64,000 nt of DNA from Pseudonocardia sediminis (GCF_004217185.1 NZ_SHKL01000001.1:1301001-1365000); one strand, 5' to 3'; shown: positions 18,225 through 26,962, numbered from the stretch's first letter. A program made the numbers and translations. Notes: generated from the letters alone by a model not told the origin.

Positions 18225-19427
18225 ATGGCGTACTACCGGCGGTGCGGCGAGGTTCCGCCCAAACGACACACCCAGCACCGCGGACCGAACGGCGGGCTCT
18301 ACTACGAGGAGCTGATGGGGGAGGAGGGGTTCTCCTCGGACTCGTCGCTGCTCTACCACACGGGGGTGCCGTCGGCCATCGTCGACGCGACCCCCTGGGA
18401 GCTTCCCGACGTCTCCACGAGCGAGAACCGCCCACTGCTGCCCCGGCACCTGAGGCTGCACGAGCTGTTCGACGACGACACCGCAAAACGCACCGACGTC
18501 GTGTCGGGGCGGCGGCTGGTGCTCGGCAACGCCGACGTGCGGATCTCCTACGTCGTCGCGTCCGGATCCTCGCCGCTCTACCGCAACGCCGTCGGCGACG
18601 AGTGCGTCTACCTCGAGTCCGGCGCCGCCACCGTGGAGACGGCGTTCGGCACGCTGACCGCCGTCGCCGGGGACTACGTGCTGCTGCCGCGCTCGACGAC
18701 GCACCGCTGGCTGCCCACCGGCGACGACCCGGTGCGGGCCTACGTGATCGAGGCCAACTCCCACATCGCGCCGCCGGAGCGCTACCTGTCGCGGTTCGGT
18801 CAGCTCCTCGAGCACGCGCCCTACTGCGAGCGCGACCTGCACGGCCCGGAGGGACCCCTGCTCGTCGCGGGCCCGGAGGCCGACCAGGACACCGAGGTGC
18901 TGGTCAAGCACCGCGGCAGCCGGGGGATCACCGGGACCCGCTACGTCTACCCGACGCACCCGTTCGACGTCGTCGGCTGGGACGGGTGCCTCTACCCGTA
19001 CACGTTCAACGTCGCCGACTTCGAGCCGATCACCGGGCGGGTGCACCAGCCGCCGCCGGTGCACCAGGTGTTCGCCGGGCGCAACTTCGTGATCTGCAAC
19101 TTCGTGCCCCGCAAGGTCGACTACCACCCGTTGTCGGTGCCCGTGCCCTACTACCACTCCAACGTCGACTCCGACGAGGTCATGTTCTACTGCGGCGGGA
19201 ACTACGAGGCGCGCAAGGGATCCGGTATCGGGCAGGGATCGATCTCGCTGCACCCCGGCGGGCACTCACACGGCCCCCAGCCGGGTGCGGTGGAGCGGTC
19301 GCTGGGCGCGGAGTTCTTCGACGAGCTCGCGGTCATGGTGGACACGTTCGCCCCGCTGGAGCTGGGGGAGGGCGCCCGCGCCTGCGAGGACCCCGCCTAC
19401 GCCTGGACCTGGGCGGCCGGCCGCTGA
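18225..19427 (+). CDS. homogentisate 1,2-dioxygenase-like cupin
   Basis: A 400-residue protein of the homogentisate dioxygenase family, which opens the aromatic ring of homogentisate with Fe(II) and O2 in tyrosine catabolism. The opening (MAYYRRCGEVPPKRHTQHR) and the cupin core (VGDECVYLESGAATVETAFG, GDYVLLPRSTTHRW) fit. Candidate iron ligands are His311 and Glu318 (HSNVDSDE) and His347/349 (HPGGHSHGP). The His-to-Glu spacing is 7 rather than the 6 of the human enzyme. It is shorter than the usual 430-450 residues. No maleylacetoacetate isomerase or fumarylacetoacetase is nearby, so the substrate may differ. ATG 18225 has GAGGAGG upstream. Confidence 0.82.
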   Translation: MAYYRRCGEVPPKRHTQHRGPNGGLYYEELMGEEGFSSDSSLLYHTGVPSAIVDATPWELPDVSTSENRPLLPRHLRLHELFDDDTAKRTDVVSGRRLVLGNADVRISYVVASGSSPLYRNAVGDECVYLESGAATVETAFGTLTAVAGDYVLLPRSTTHRWLPTGDDPVRAYVIEANSHIAPPERYLSRFGQLLEHAPYCERDLHGPEGPLLVAGPEADQDTEVLVKHRGSRGITGTRYVYPTHPFDVVGWDGCLYPYTFNVADFEPITGRVHQPPPVHQVFAGRNFVICNFVPRKVDYHPLSVPVPYYHSNVDSDEVMFYCGGNYEARKGSGIGQGSISLHPGGHSHGPQPGAVERSLGAEFFDELAVMVDTFAPLELGEGARACEDPAYAWTWAAGR

Positions 19428-19437
19428 GGCCCGGGTC

Positions 19438-20862
19438 TCAGGCTTCCGCGGGCTCGTCGCTGCGCACCGACTGCACCACGGCGTCGATGAGCAGGAACGC
19501 GATCAGCGACACCCCGAACACCGGCAGCGCCAGGCCGACCAGGACCGCGACCGCCCCGACCGTCAGCACCGCCGAGAACGCCGGCTTCGACCGCACGCCC
19601 GGCGGCCCGGCGAACCCTCCGCGGGTGGGGCGGCGCAGCCACCACATCCGGTAGCCCCACACGACCAGGCAGATGATCGCGAGCGCCAGCGCGGCGAGCA
19701 CGATCTGGTTCGCCACCCCGAACAGGATGCCCATGTGGGCGTCGATGCCCCAGCGGGCGAGCTTCGCCGCGACCGGCCAGTCCGCGAACCGCAGCTGGTC
19801 GACGACGGCCCCGGTCGACGGGTCGACGGCCACCGAGTCCTGCTGGGTCGGCCAGCTCCGGGTGGTCTGGGTGACCGTCCAGGCCCCGCCCGGGTCGGCC
19901 GGGGTGACCTCGACCGGACCGGCGACCCCGGCGCCGCGGGCCGCGGCGAGCACACGGTCGGTCTGCACGGCGACGCTGCCGACCGGTGCGGCCGTCGAGG
20001 TCGCGGGCAGGGTGTCGCTCACCGACGGGGTGGTCCAGTCGAACGCGGAGCGCATGGTGTCGACGTTGGCGCCGGCGAACTGCGACCACGTCAGGCCCGT
20101 CGCGGACAGGAACAGCATGCCGACCGCGGCCCACAGACCGACCGAGCCGTGCCAGGACCGCAGTCGCGCCCGTCCCGGGCCGGTGTCCTGCGGCAGCAGG
20201 GTCCGGCGGACCCGACGGGCCTTGTGACTGTGCCCATTCTCGTTCCGCCTGCGCTTCTCTCGCCGCACCACCCAGATCGCCAGCCCGGACAGCGTCAGCA
20301 CCCACAGCCAGGACGCGGCGAGCTCGGTGTAGATCCGGCCCGGGTCACCGAGCAGCAGCGAGCGGTGCAGGTTGTCGATCGTCGCCCGGAACGGCAGCCA
20401 CTCGGCGTAGGTGTCGATCGTGGCGCGCACCCCGCCCGTCGACGGGTCGACGAACACCGTCCGCGAGTAGCTCGGCTCCAGGTCCGCGTCGAACGAGACG
20501 CGGGTGGTGTCGCCGGGTCCGGGCGCGGGACGGACCTCGGTCACCGGAAGCCCCGGCTGCGACGCCATCGCGGCCGCGACCTGGTCGCGCACCGGCACCG
20601 CCGGCCCGGTGACCGGGGCGGTGAGGACGTCGGCGTAGAGCGCCCGGTCGATCTGCGGGGTCAGCGTGTAGAGCAGGCCCGTCACGGCCGCGACCAGCAG
20701 GAACGGCCCCACGAACAACCCGGCGTAGAAGTGCAGCCGCATCAGCAGCGGCCGCAGCCCGGCCCACCAGGTGGCGCCGGCGGATCGCGGCCGGTCACCG
20801 GGGGAGGGATCGGACGGCGGGCCCGGCTCGACCGGGGGCCGGGTGCGTGTGGTCTCGGACAT
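19438..20862 (-). CDS. PepSY-domain membrane protein
   Basis: A 474-residue protein with about five membrane segments: LLMRLHFYAGLFVGPFLLV, WLWVLTLSGLAIWVV, GLWAAVGMLFLSATGLTW, IVLAALALAIICLVVWGYR and a C-terminal pair. Two extracytoplasmic PepSY-like regions lie between them, with paired DPSTGGV and DPSTGAV turns. The layout and histidines in the helices (RLHFYAG, NLHRSLL, WHGSVGL, DAHMGIL) match the PepSY_TM family. That family is linked to metal or haem handling and to ferric/cupric reduction. It lies 112 bases downstream of the DUF5134 gene on the same strand and may share its transcript. ATG 20862 has GAGGAG at a long spacing. Confidence 0.83.
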   Translation of the reverse strand: MSETTRTRPPVEPGPPSDPSPGDRPRSAGATWWAGLRPLLMRLHFYAGLFVGPFLLVAAVTGLLYTLTPQIDRALYADVLTAPVTGPAVPVRDQVAAAMASQPGLPVTEVRPAPGPGDTTRVSFDADLEPSYSRTVFVDPSTGGVRATIDTYAEWLPFRATIDNLHRSLLLGDPGRIYTELAASWLWVLTLSGLAIWVVRREKRRRNENGHSHKARRVRRTLLPQDTGPGRARLRSWHGSVGLWAAVGMLFLSATGLTWSQFAGANVDTMRSAFDWTTPSVSDTLPATSTAAPVGSVAVQTDRVLAAARGAGVAGPVEVTPADPGGAWTVTQTTRSWPTQQDSVAVDPSTGAVVDQLRFADWPVAAKLARWGIDAHMGILFGVANQIVLAALALAIICLVVWGYRMWWLRRPTRGGFAGPPGVRSKPAFSAVLTVGAVAVLVGLALPVFGVSLIAFLLIDAVVQSVRSDEPAEA

Positions 20863-20973
20863 CGGGGTGCGGCGCTCCTCGAGTCGGGCGGGTTCGGGCA
20901 TGCGGACGGGACCCGGGGGCACCGGGCGGGGTGGAGCGGGACGTGGTGGTGCGGGGAGGTCAGGGCCGGCGGG

Positions 20974-21744
20974 TCACCAGCCGGCGACCATCCCCAGCAG
21001 CATCACGATCATGCCCAGCCCCATGAGGGCGTGACAGCCCGCGTCGGAGCGTGGGCCGAGCAGGCGGTGCGGCGCGGGAGCGGCGACGGCGGGCGCGACG
21101 GTGGCGACGGCGGTTCCTCCGCCCCCCGGCCCGGTCTCGGCCGCCTCGGTCGCCGGCTCGGCGGTCTCGTCCGTGACCAGCGGCGCCCCGGCGACGACGG
21201 TCCGCCCGCGCAGGGCGCGGACCGCCCAGAAGGCGGACGTGGCGAGCAGCGCGGCGCACGCACCGATCGTCAGGACGACGGCCCAGGCGACCGGGCCGGT
21301 GTGCGCCGTCATGTCCATCGCGGCGCCGTCACCCCCGCCGTGCCCGGAGTGCGCACCGTGGCCTCCGGCCTCCGCGACCACCGGCGTCGGCATGATCAGC
21401 GGCATCGCGGCCAGCATCCACACCATCGCCGCGGCCATCAGCGCGTGCGCCGAGCCTCCGGCGCAGCCGTGCGAGCCGGTCCGGTAGCGCGCCACCGCGT
21501 CCACGACGAAGTAGCCGGCGAACACCGTGAACAGCACGATCTGCACCGTGACGCCGGTCGTGCCGGCCCAGGTCCAGGTCATCACGACCATGGCCACGCT
21601 CATCAGCAGGTGCGCCAGCTCCGCCATCCGCCGCGACGGCGGCAGCGGACCGGTCATCGCCGCCGACCAACGCACGAGTGCGTAGGCGCCGGTCAGGACG
21701 AAGACCGCGGACAGGGCCAGGGCCAGGGGCAGGGATGCGATCAC
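20974..21744 (-). CDS. DUF5134-type polytopic membrane protein with His-rich loop
   Basis: A 256-residue membrane protein with about six to seven hydrophobic segments. A His/Gly/Met/Asp-rich loop near residues 128-145 (GGHGAHSGHGGGDGAAMDM) looks like a metal-binding tether. Conserved His and Met residues also sit in the helices (MAELAHLLMSVAMVVMTWTW, ALMAAAMVWM). The fold matches the DUF5134 family of actinomycetes, often found with copper-handling genes. Function is not established. GTG 21744 has a good GAAGGAG site. It lies between the PepSY gene and the SigC-like sigma factor on the same strand. Confidence 0.78.
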   Translation of the reverse strand: MIASLPLALALSAVFVLTGAYALVRWSAAMTGPLPPSRRMAELAHLLMSVAMVVMTWTWAGTTGVTVQIVLFTVFAGYFVVDAVARYRTGSHGCAGGSAHALMAAAMVWMLAAMPLIMPTPVVAEAGGHGAHSGHGGGDGAAMDMTAHTGPVAWAVVLTIGACAALLATSAFWAVRALRGRTVVAGAPLVTDETAEPATEAAETGPGGGGTAVATVAPAVAAPAPHRLLGPRSDAGCHALMGLGMIVMLLGMVAGW

Positions 21745-21869
21745 GTCGTCTCCTTCGCGTGGTGCACGGCAGTGGTCGTACGGAACGGTCGTCCGGTTCC
21801 TACGACTTGCCGCGCACGGTCGAATTCATCGCCGTGGATGCGGTCCTGCGTCGAGCGGTCGGAGAGCGT

Positions 21870-22457
21870 TCAGGCTCCGTCACGACATCGCCCGGTGGCC
21901 GCGCCGCCGCTGCGGTCGGCGTCCAGGGCCTCGACCAGGTCCTCCCGGGCCCGCGCGACGCGGGAACGGATCGTGCCCACCGGGCAGTCACAGACCTCGG
22001 CGGCCTCGGCGTAGCTCAGGTCCAGCATCTGGGTCAGGACGAACGCCTCACGGCGCTCGTCGCCCAGCTCGTCGACGAGCGCGCGGAGCAGGACCGCCTC
22101 GTGCGCGCCGGTGCGTGGCCCGGCGGCCCGGTCGAGGAGGCCCTCCCAGTCGTCGGCGCCCTGGGTGCGCGGACGGCGCACGGCCGTGCGGACCGCGTCC
22201 ACCGAGACCCGGCGGGCCACCGAGAGCAGCCAGGTGCGGGCCGAGGCCCGCGCGGCGAACGTCGGCAGCGTGCGCAGGGCGCGCAGGTAGGTCTCCTGGG
22301 CGAGGTCCTCGGCGTCGGCGGGGCCGGACAGGTGCACCAGGAACCGGTGCACGTCGGCCTGCGTGGCGCGGACGAACGCGGCCAGCGCGTCGGTGTCTCC
22401 ACGGCCCGCCGCGAGCGCCCACGCCGTGACCGTGGCGTCGTCGGGGCGCTGGGACAT
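21870..22457 (-). CDS. ECF RNA polymerase sigma factor, SigC-like
   Basis: A 195-residue extracytoplasmic-function sigma factor. Region 2 (about residues 25-90) includes PADAEDLAQETYLRALRTLP and RTWLLSVARRV. Region 4 (about 125-180) includes REAFVLTQMLDLSYAEAAEV and CPVGTIRSRVARARE. Overall sequence, including the QADVHRFLVHLS opening, resembles mycobacterial SigC, which has been linked to copper acquisition. A zinc-finger anti-sigma gene is divergent from it. The start ATG 22457 lies 7 bases after a TAGGCT -10 element, so the mRNA may be leaderless. Confidence 0.88.
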   Translation of the reverse strand: MSQRPDDATVTAWALAAGRGDTDALAAFVRATQADVHRFLVHLSGPADAEDLAQETYLRALRTLPTFAARASARTWLLSVARRVSVDAVRTAVRRPRTQGADDWEGLLDRAAGPRTGAHEAVLLRALVDELGDERREAFVLTQMLDLSYAEAAEVCDCPVGTIRSRVARAREDLVEALDADRSGGAATGRCRDGA

Positions 22458-22464
22458 GGTCGTT

Positions 22465-22470
22465 AGCCTA
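22465..22470 (-). promoter_or_regulatory. candidate -10 element of leaderless sigC-like promoter
   Basis: On the minus strand it reads TAGGCT followed by 7 bases and the ATG at 22457. No Shine-Dalgarno lies between. Confidence 0.42.
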
Positions 22471-22557
22471 AACGCACCATCGACACACGCTGTGATCCGG
22501 TGTTCACGATCACCCCCGGCCGGGAACTCGACGGACCGTCGCGGCGACCATAGGGAC

Positions 22558-23319
22558 ATGACGCACGCCCCCGTCCCGTGTACGGAATGCCGTGAGCGGG
22601 TCTCTGCGCGCCTCGACGGCGAGGACGACCCGTTTCCCGCCGTCGACGCGCACCTGCAGGGCTGCCCGGACTGCCGGGCCTTCGCGGACCGGGCGGCGAC
22701 GGTGACCCGTCTCGCCCGCACCGGGACCGCGCAGCCGGGCCCGGACCTCGTCGCCTCGGTACTGACCGCGGCCACCGGGATGCGCCCGGTCGAGCGCCGC
22801 CGCCGGGCCGGGGTCGCCGTGCGGGCCGGGCTGGGGATGGTCGGTGCCGGGCAGATCGCGCTGGCTGCGGCCGGCGTCCTCGGCGCCGCGATCGCCGGGA
22901 CCGGCGAGATGCACATGGGCGGGGCGAGCGCCGAGCACTTCGCGCACGAGAGCGCCGCGTGGAACCTGGCGATCGGGGTCGGGTTCGCCGCCGTCGCGCT
23001 GGGACGGTCCCGGCTGGTGGCCGGGCTGGTGCCGGTGATCGGAGCGTTCGTCGGGGTGCTGGCCGTGCTCAGCGTCGTCGACCTGATCGCGGGCCGGGTG
23101 GACCCGGTCCGGCTGCTCGCGCACCTGCTGCTGGTCGTCGGGCTGGTGCTGTTGCTGCTGCACCGCCGGGTGCTGCGCGACGACGGCGGCCGCGCGGTCG
23201 CGCCGCCGCGGTTCGGGCCGGTGCTGCCGGACACGGTGCTGCCCTGGTCCGGGCCGGTCGCGGGGCCGGGTGCTGTCGCCCACGCCGATCGCCCCTCCGG
23301 ACGGCGTGAGGCGGCCTGA
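22558..23319 (+). CDS. membrane-bound zinc-finger anti-sigma factor
   Basis: A 253-residue protein. The N-terminal cytosolic zf-HC2 domain has Cys8/Cys11 and the H-x3-C-x2-C motif His32, Cys36, Cys39 (HLQGCPDC), typical of anti-sigma factors that sequester an ECF sigma. From about residue 85 there are four to five membrane segments, with His/Met residues between them (GEMHMGGASAEHFAHESA) that could bind a metal. It is divergent from the SigC-like gene with a 100-base shared control region. This suggests it senses a signal at the membrane and releases that sigma. A role as partner is inferred from position and domain. Confidence 0.82.
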   Translation: MTHAPVPCTECRERVSARLDGEDDPFPAVDAHLQGCPDCRAFADRAATVTRLARTGTAQPGPDLVASVLTAATGMRPVERRRRAGVAVRAGLGMVGAGQIALAAAGVLGAAIAGTGEMHMGGASAEHFAHESAAWNLAIGVGFAAVALGRSRLVAGLVPVIGAFVGVLAVLSVVDLIAGRVDPVRLLAHLLLVVGLVLLLLHRRVLRDDGGRAVAPPRFGPVLPDTVLPWSGPVAGPGAVAHADRPSGRREAA

Positions 23320-23323
23320 GCGT

Positions 23324-24544
23324 TCAGTCCAGGAGGTCCCGCAACGCCGCCAGCCCGGCGTACACCTCGGCGAAGCTCGTCGACAGCGGGGACAGGCCGA
23401 TCCGCAGCCCGTCCGGGGCGCGATAGTCCGGGATCACGCCGCGTTCCCACAGCGGGGTGAGCAGGTCGGCGAAGCCGGGACGGACGAGCGTCACGTGCCC
23501 GCCGCGCCGGTCGTGCTCGCGCGGTGAGGCGACGGTGACGCCGCGCGGGACCAGCCAGGCGTCGGCCAGGTCGAGGGCGTAGTCGGTCAGGCGCAGCGAT
23601 TTCTCCCGCACCGCGTCGATCCCGGCCTCGGCGAGCAGGTCGAGCGACACCGTCAGCGGGAGCATGCCCAGCACCGGCGGCGTCCCGGACAGCAGCCGCC
23701 GCACCCCCGGCTCCGGCTCGTAGCCCGCGGCCATCGCGAACGGGTCGCGCCGGCCCGTCCAGCCCTGGATCGGCTGCTCCAGCGACGGGAGGAGGTCGCG
23801 GCGGGCGTAGCCGAACGCGGGGGACCCGGGCCCGCCGCAGAGGTACTTGTAGGTGCAGCCCACCGCCAGGTCGACGCCCCAGTCGTCGAGGCGCAGCGGC
23901 ACCGACCCGGCGGAGTGGCTCAGGTCCCAGAGCACGAGGGCTCCGGCGTCGTGGGCGATCGCGGTGATCGCTTCGGCGTCGGCGATCCAGCCCGAGCGGT
24001 AGGCGACGTGGCTGAACGTCACCAGCGCCGTCTCCGGTCCGACGACGGCGGCGACCTGCTCGGGTGTGATGCCGGCGGCCGGGTCGGTCTCGACCCAACG
24101 CAGGGTGAGCCCGCGCTCGGCGGCGATGCCCTCGATCACGTAGCGATCGGTGGGGAAGTTGTCGGTGTCGAGCACGATCTCGCTGCGGTCCGGCCGGGCG
24201 GTGACGGTGGCGCGGGCCAGTTTGTAGAACAGCACCGTCGTCGAGTCGGCGACCACCGTCTGCCCGGGCGCCGCGCCGAGGGCGAGCGCGCCGATCCGGT
24301 CGCCGACCGTCCCGGGCTGCTCCCACCAGCCCTCGTCCCAGCCGCGGATCAGCCGGGTGCCCCAGTCCTCGCGTACGAAGCGCTCGATCCGTTCGGCGGT
24401 GAGCGCCGGTGGGCGGCCGAGCGAGTTGCCGTCGAGGTAGGCGACGACGTCCGGGGCCGGCACGAAGCGGTCCCGGAACGAGGCCAGCGGGTCGGCCGCG
24501 TCGTGGGCGGCAGGATCGAGGGCCGTGGGGTCGAGATCGGTCAC
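23324..24544 (-). CDS. kynU: kynureninase
   Basis: A 406-residue PLP enzyme of fold type I that cleaves kynurenine (or 3-hydroxykynurenine) to anthranilate and alanine. Family features are YLDGNSLGRPP near residue 36, RGWDEGWWEQP, the PLP-binding Asp207 (LWDLSHSAG) and the Schiff-base Lys233 (CTYKYLCGGPG). GTSPxL-type C-terminal elements (LLSGTPPVLGM, IGLSPLSTSF) are present. No tryptophan dioxygenase or kynurenine formamidase is in the window. GTG 24544 is preceded at 6 bases by CATGAT, a -10-like hexamer, so it may be leaderless. It converges on the anti-sigma gene 4 bases away. Confidence 0.88.
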   Translation of the reverse strand: MTDLDPTALDPAAHDAADPLASFRDRFVPAPDVVAYLDGNSLGRPPALTAERIERFVREDWGTRLIRGWDEGWWEQPGTVGDRIGALALGAAPGQTVVADSTTVLFYKLARATVTARPDRSEIVLDTDNFPTDRYVIEGIAAERGLTLRWVETDPAAGITPEQVAAVVGPETALVTFSHVAYRSGWIADAEAITAIAHDAGALVLWDLSHSAGSVPLRLDDWGVDLAVGCTYKYLCGGPGSPAFGYARRDLLPSLEQPIQGWTGRRDPFAMAAGYEPEPGVRRLLSGTPPVLGMLPLTVSLDLLAEAGIDAVREKSLRLTDYALDLADAWLVPRGVTVASPREHDRRGGHVTLVRPGFADLLTPLWERGVIPDYRAPDGLRIGLSPLSTSFAEVYAGLAALRDLLD

Positions 24545-24608
24545 CGGGCCATCATGGGCCCGCCCGGACCCGCGACCACACCCCGGACCGCGTGCGACGA
24601 TCCGATCC

Positions 24609-25790
24609 ATGGACTTCGAGCTCTCCGAGACCGCGGCCGCCGTGCAGAAGGGCATGCGCGAGCTGTGTGCGGACTTCGGCACCGACTACTGGTCGCGCTG
24701 CGACGCCGAGGACCGCTGGCCGGAGGAGCTGTGGACCGAGCTCGGCCGCGGCGGCTGGCTCGGGCTCGCCGTGCCGGAGGAGTTCGGCGGCGGCGGGCTG
24801 GGCCTGCTCGAGCTGGCCGTCGCGATGGAGGAGCTCGCCGCGTCCGGCGCCGGCACCGCGGGCGCGTTCCTCTACCTGCTCACCCCCGGCTTCGGCGGGG
24901 TGACGGTCACCCGGCACGGCACCGACCAGCAGAAACGCGACCTGCTGCCCGGTATCGCCGCCGGCACCACCCAGACCTGCTTCGCCCTCACCGAGCCCGA
25001 CGCCGGCAGCAACGCCCTGGCCATCTCCACCACGGCCCGTCGCGACGGTGACGACCTGGTGCTGCGCGGGCAGAAGATCTGGATCTCCGGCGTGCAGCGC
25101 GCCGACTGGATGCTGGTCGTCTGCCGGACCACTCCCGCCGCCGAGGCGTCCGGGCGCACCTCCGGGTTCTCGGTGCTGCTGGTCGACGTCCGAGAGGCCG
25201 AGGCGGCCGGGACCCTGCAGTACACCCCGATCCACAAGGCCGGGAACCGGATCGTGAAATCCAACCAGGTGCACTTCGACGACGTCCGGGTTCCGGCCGA
25301 CCGCGTCCTCGGCGAGATCGACGCCGGGTTCGCCGTGCTCTGGGACATCCTCAACCCCGAACGCGTCCTCGCCGCGGCCGGCGGGGTGGGGACGGCCGAG
25401 CTGGCGCTGCGCCTGGCCGTGGGCTACGCCCGCGAGCGTGAGGTCTTCGGACGCCCGATCGGCGCCAACCAGGGTCTGGCCTTCCCGCTGGCCCGGGTCA
25501 AGGCCCAGACCGAGCTGGCCCGTCTGATGACGCACAAGGCCGCGTGGCTCTACGACCAGGGCCGCCCGTCGGGCGACGAGGCCAACATCGCGAAGCTGAC
25601 CGCCGCCGGCGCCGCCTGGGACGCGGCCGACCGCGCCTACCAGACCTACGGCGGTATGGCGTTCTCCGAGGAGTACCCGATCGCCCGCCTGCACCGCGAC
25701 GCGCGCATCGCGAAGAACATCCCGGTCGCCGAGGAACTCGTCCTGGCCCACATCGCCACCCAGGGACTGGGCCTGCCGCGCAGCTACTGA
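24609..25790 (+). CDS. acyl-CoA dehydrogenase
   Basis: A 393-residue FAD enzyme that introduces a 2,3 double bond into an acyl-CoA. Typical parts are the N-terminal helical domain, the flavin-contact motif CFALTEPDAGSNA near residue 120, the KIWISG strand and the C-terminal YQTYGGMAFSEEYPIARLHRDARI, which binds FAD across the dimer. It is divergent from kynureninase by 64 bases. Chain-length preference cannot be read from the sequence. The alanine/anthranilate-producing neighbour does not define a pathway for it. Confidence 0.9.
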   Translation: MDFELSETAAAVQKGMRELCADFGTDYWSRCDAEDRWPEELWTELGRGGWLGLAVPEEFGGGGLGLLELAVAMEELAASGAGTAGAFLYLLTPGFGGVTVTRHGTDQQKRDLLPGIAAGTTQTCFALTEPDAGSNALAISTTARRDGDDLVLRGQKIWISGVQRADWMLVVCRTTPAAEASGRTSGFSVLLVDVREAEAAGTLQYTPIHKAGNRIVKSNQVHFDDVRVPADRVLGEIDAGFAVLWDILNPERVLAAAGGVGTAELALRLAVGYAREREVFGRPIGANQGLAFPLARVKAQTELARLMTHKAAWLYDQGRPSGDEANIAKLTAAGAAWDAADRAYQTYGGMAFSEEYPIARLHRDARIAKNIPVAEELVLAHIATQGLGLPRSY

Positions 25791-25801
25791 GCCGCGCAGC
25801 A

Positions 25802-26359
25802 CTATCCGGCGGACAGGGTGGACAAGCTCATCGACGCGAACTCGCGGGCCTTGTCGCACCCGGCGGCCGAATCGGAATCGTCGCCCGTCGTCGAGTAGTA
25901 GAACTGCATGCTGGAGTCCGCGCCGGTGTCCACGGTGAAGGCACAATCGGCCGGCTTGCCCCTCAGCAACCGGGCCTCGACCGCGCCGAAGCCGTCGATG
26001 TCGGTCTCGACCGGATCCCGGAAGACGTCGAGACCCTGCTGGTCCGGGTAGCCGGGCAGTAGCGCGCGCGCTCCCGTGAACACGAGCAGTTGCACCCGGT
26101 ACGAGCCGCCGGAGGCTACGTGCAGGCAGCCCGGGAGATCTGGCACGAGGTCGCTCCTGCTGGTGGCGACGATGCCGAGCTCTTTCACCTGGGACGACGT
26201 GAGCGTCGAGCACGGGTCCGTCGACCGGATGTCGAAGGACCTCGGTCGGGGAGGAAAGGGATCAGCCGCAGCGTCGGCGCCGGCCTCGGAGCGTGCGCCG
26301 CAGCCGGCCGACAGCAGCAGCGCTGCGCCGATGCAGACCGCCAGGGTCCTGGTCACCAC
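25802..26359 (-). CDS. DUF3558-type lipoprotein
   Basis: A 185-residue exported lipoprotein. Signal peptide LAVCIGAALLLSAGC gives lipobox SAGC with Cys about residue 20. The mature part has the family pattern DPCSTLTSSQVKELGI, a Cys in LPGCLHVASGG and a late Cys in AGCDKAREFA, probably disulphide-forming outside the cell. DUF3558 proteins are common in actinomycetes and have no firm function. Its GTG start overlaps the stop of the preceding small gene by 7 bases, so the two are translationally coupled. Confidence 0.78.
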   Translation of the reverse strand: MVTRTLAVCIGAALLLSAGCGARSEAGADAAADPFPPRPRSFDIRSTDPCSTLTSSQVKELGIVATSRSDLVPDLPGCLHVASGGSYRVQLLVFTGARALLPGYPDQQGLDVFRDPVETDIDGFGAVEARLLRGKPADCAFTVDTGADSSMQFYYSTTGDDSDSAAGCDKAREFASMSLSTLSAG

Positions 26360-26769
26360 GTCAATGACACGGAGGCGAACGAGGTCTGGATGGCGTCCTC
26401 CGCGATGTCGTAGTTGCGCGCGATGGCCGCCAGAGACTCAGCGGCCGTGTTGAGATCGGCCACGTAAGCCTTGCACCCGTCCACGATCCCGTCGATCTTG
26501 CGGTTGAACGAGATGGCCGCCGGACCGGAGATCGGGTCACCGCTGCAGTGACCGACGTGGAACCCGACGCCCGGGGTGCCCATGCCACCGGTGGCAGCCG
26601 GGCCCGTCGGGCGGTAGTCGCCCTGCTTGTCGTAACGGTCGATCGTCGTCTGGAGATCGACCACCTCCTGGAGGAGGACCCGGCGTACGTCGAGGACGTT
26701 CTCCGGGGTCACCTGGGTGATCAGGTGATCCACTGCCCCGCGTAGTTGCGGGTTCGCGATCTCCGGCAC
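26353..26769 (-). CDS. hypothetical helical protein coupled to DUF3558 lipoprotein
   Basis: A 138-residue protein without signal peptide or membrane helix. The N-terminal half is amphipathic helix (LRGAVDHLITQVTPENVLDVRRVLLQEVV). A Gly-rich turn with one Cys (GFHVGHCSGDP) follows, then a second helix (ADLNTAAESLAAIARNYDIAEDAIQTSF). A two-helix layout with an exposed turn, next to a DUF3558 lipoprotein, recalls small ESX-type (WXG100/PE-like) secreted proteins of Pseudonocardiales, but no WXG motif is present. Function not assigned. GTG 26769 has only a weak AGGA upstream. Confidence 0.6.
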   Translation of the reverse strand: MPEIANPQLRGAVDHLITQVTPENVLDVRRVLLQEVVDLQTTIDRYDKQGDYRPTGPAATGGMGTPGVGFHVGHCSGDPISGPAAISFNRKIDGIVDGCKAYVADLNTAAESLAAIARNYDIAEDAIQTSFASVSLTW

Positions 26770-26962
26770 GCGGAGGATCCTACGATTCCGGGCCGCGGGC
26801 CGTGGTGGTTCCGGATGATTGCCGCAAACGGCGCCGGCGCGACGAATATGACGCCGTTCGGCCGGTTGTGGCGATCACGATCCCCGGGACCACCCGGTCC
26901 GGGCACCGGACGCGCACCCGGCCATGTCCTGCGCACTCCGGCGGCCGACGCGCGGTTCATGC

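Noticed and set aside
22458..22480. Iron-box-like TTAGGCTAAC upstream of the sigma factor gene
   Set aside because: Only 12 of 19 consensus positions match and the flanks disagree; the -10 element explains the sequence better.
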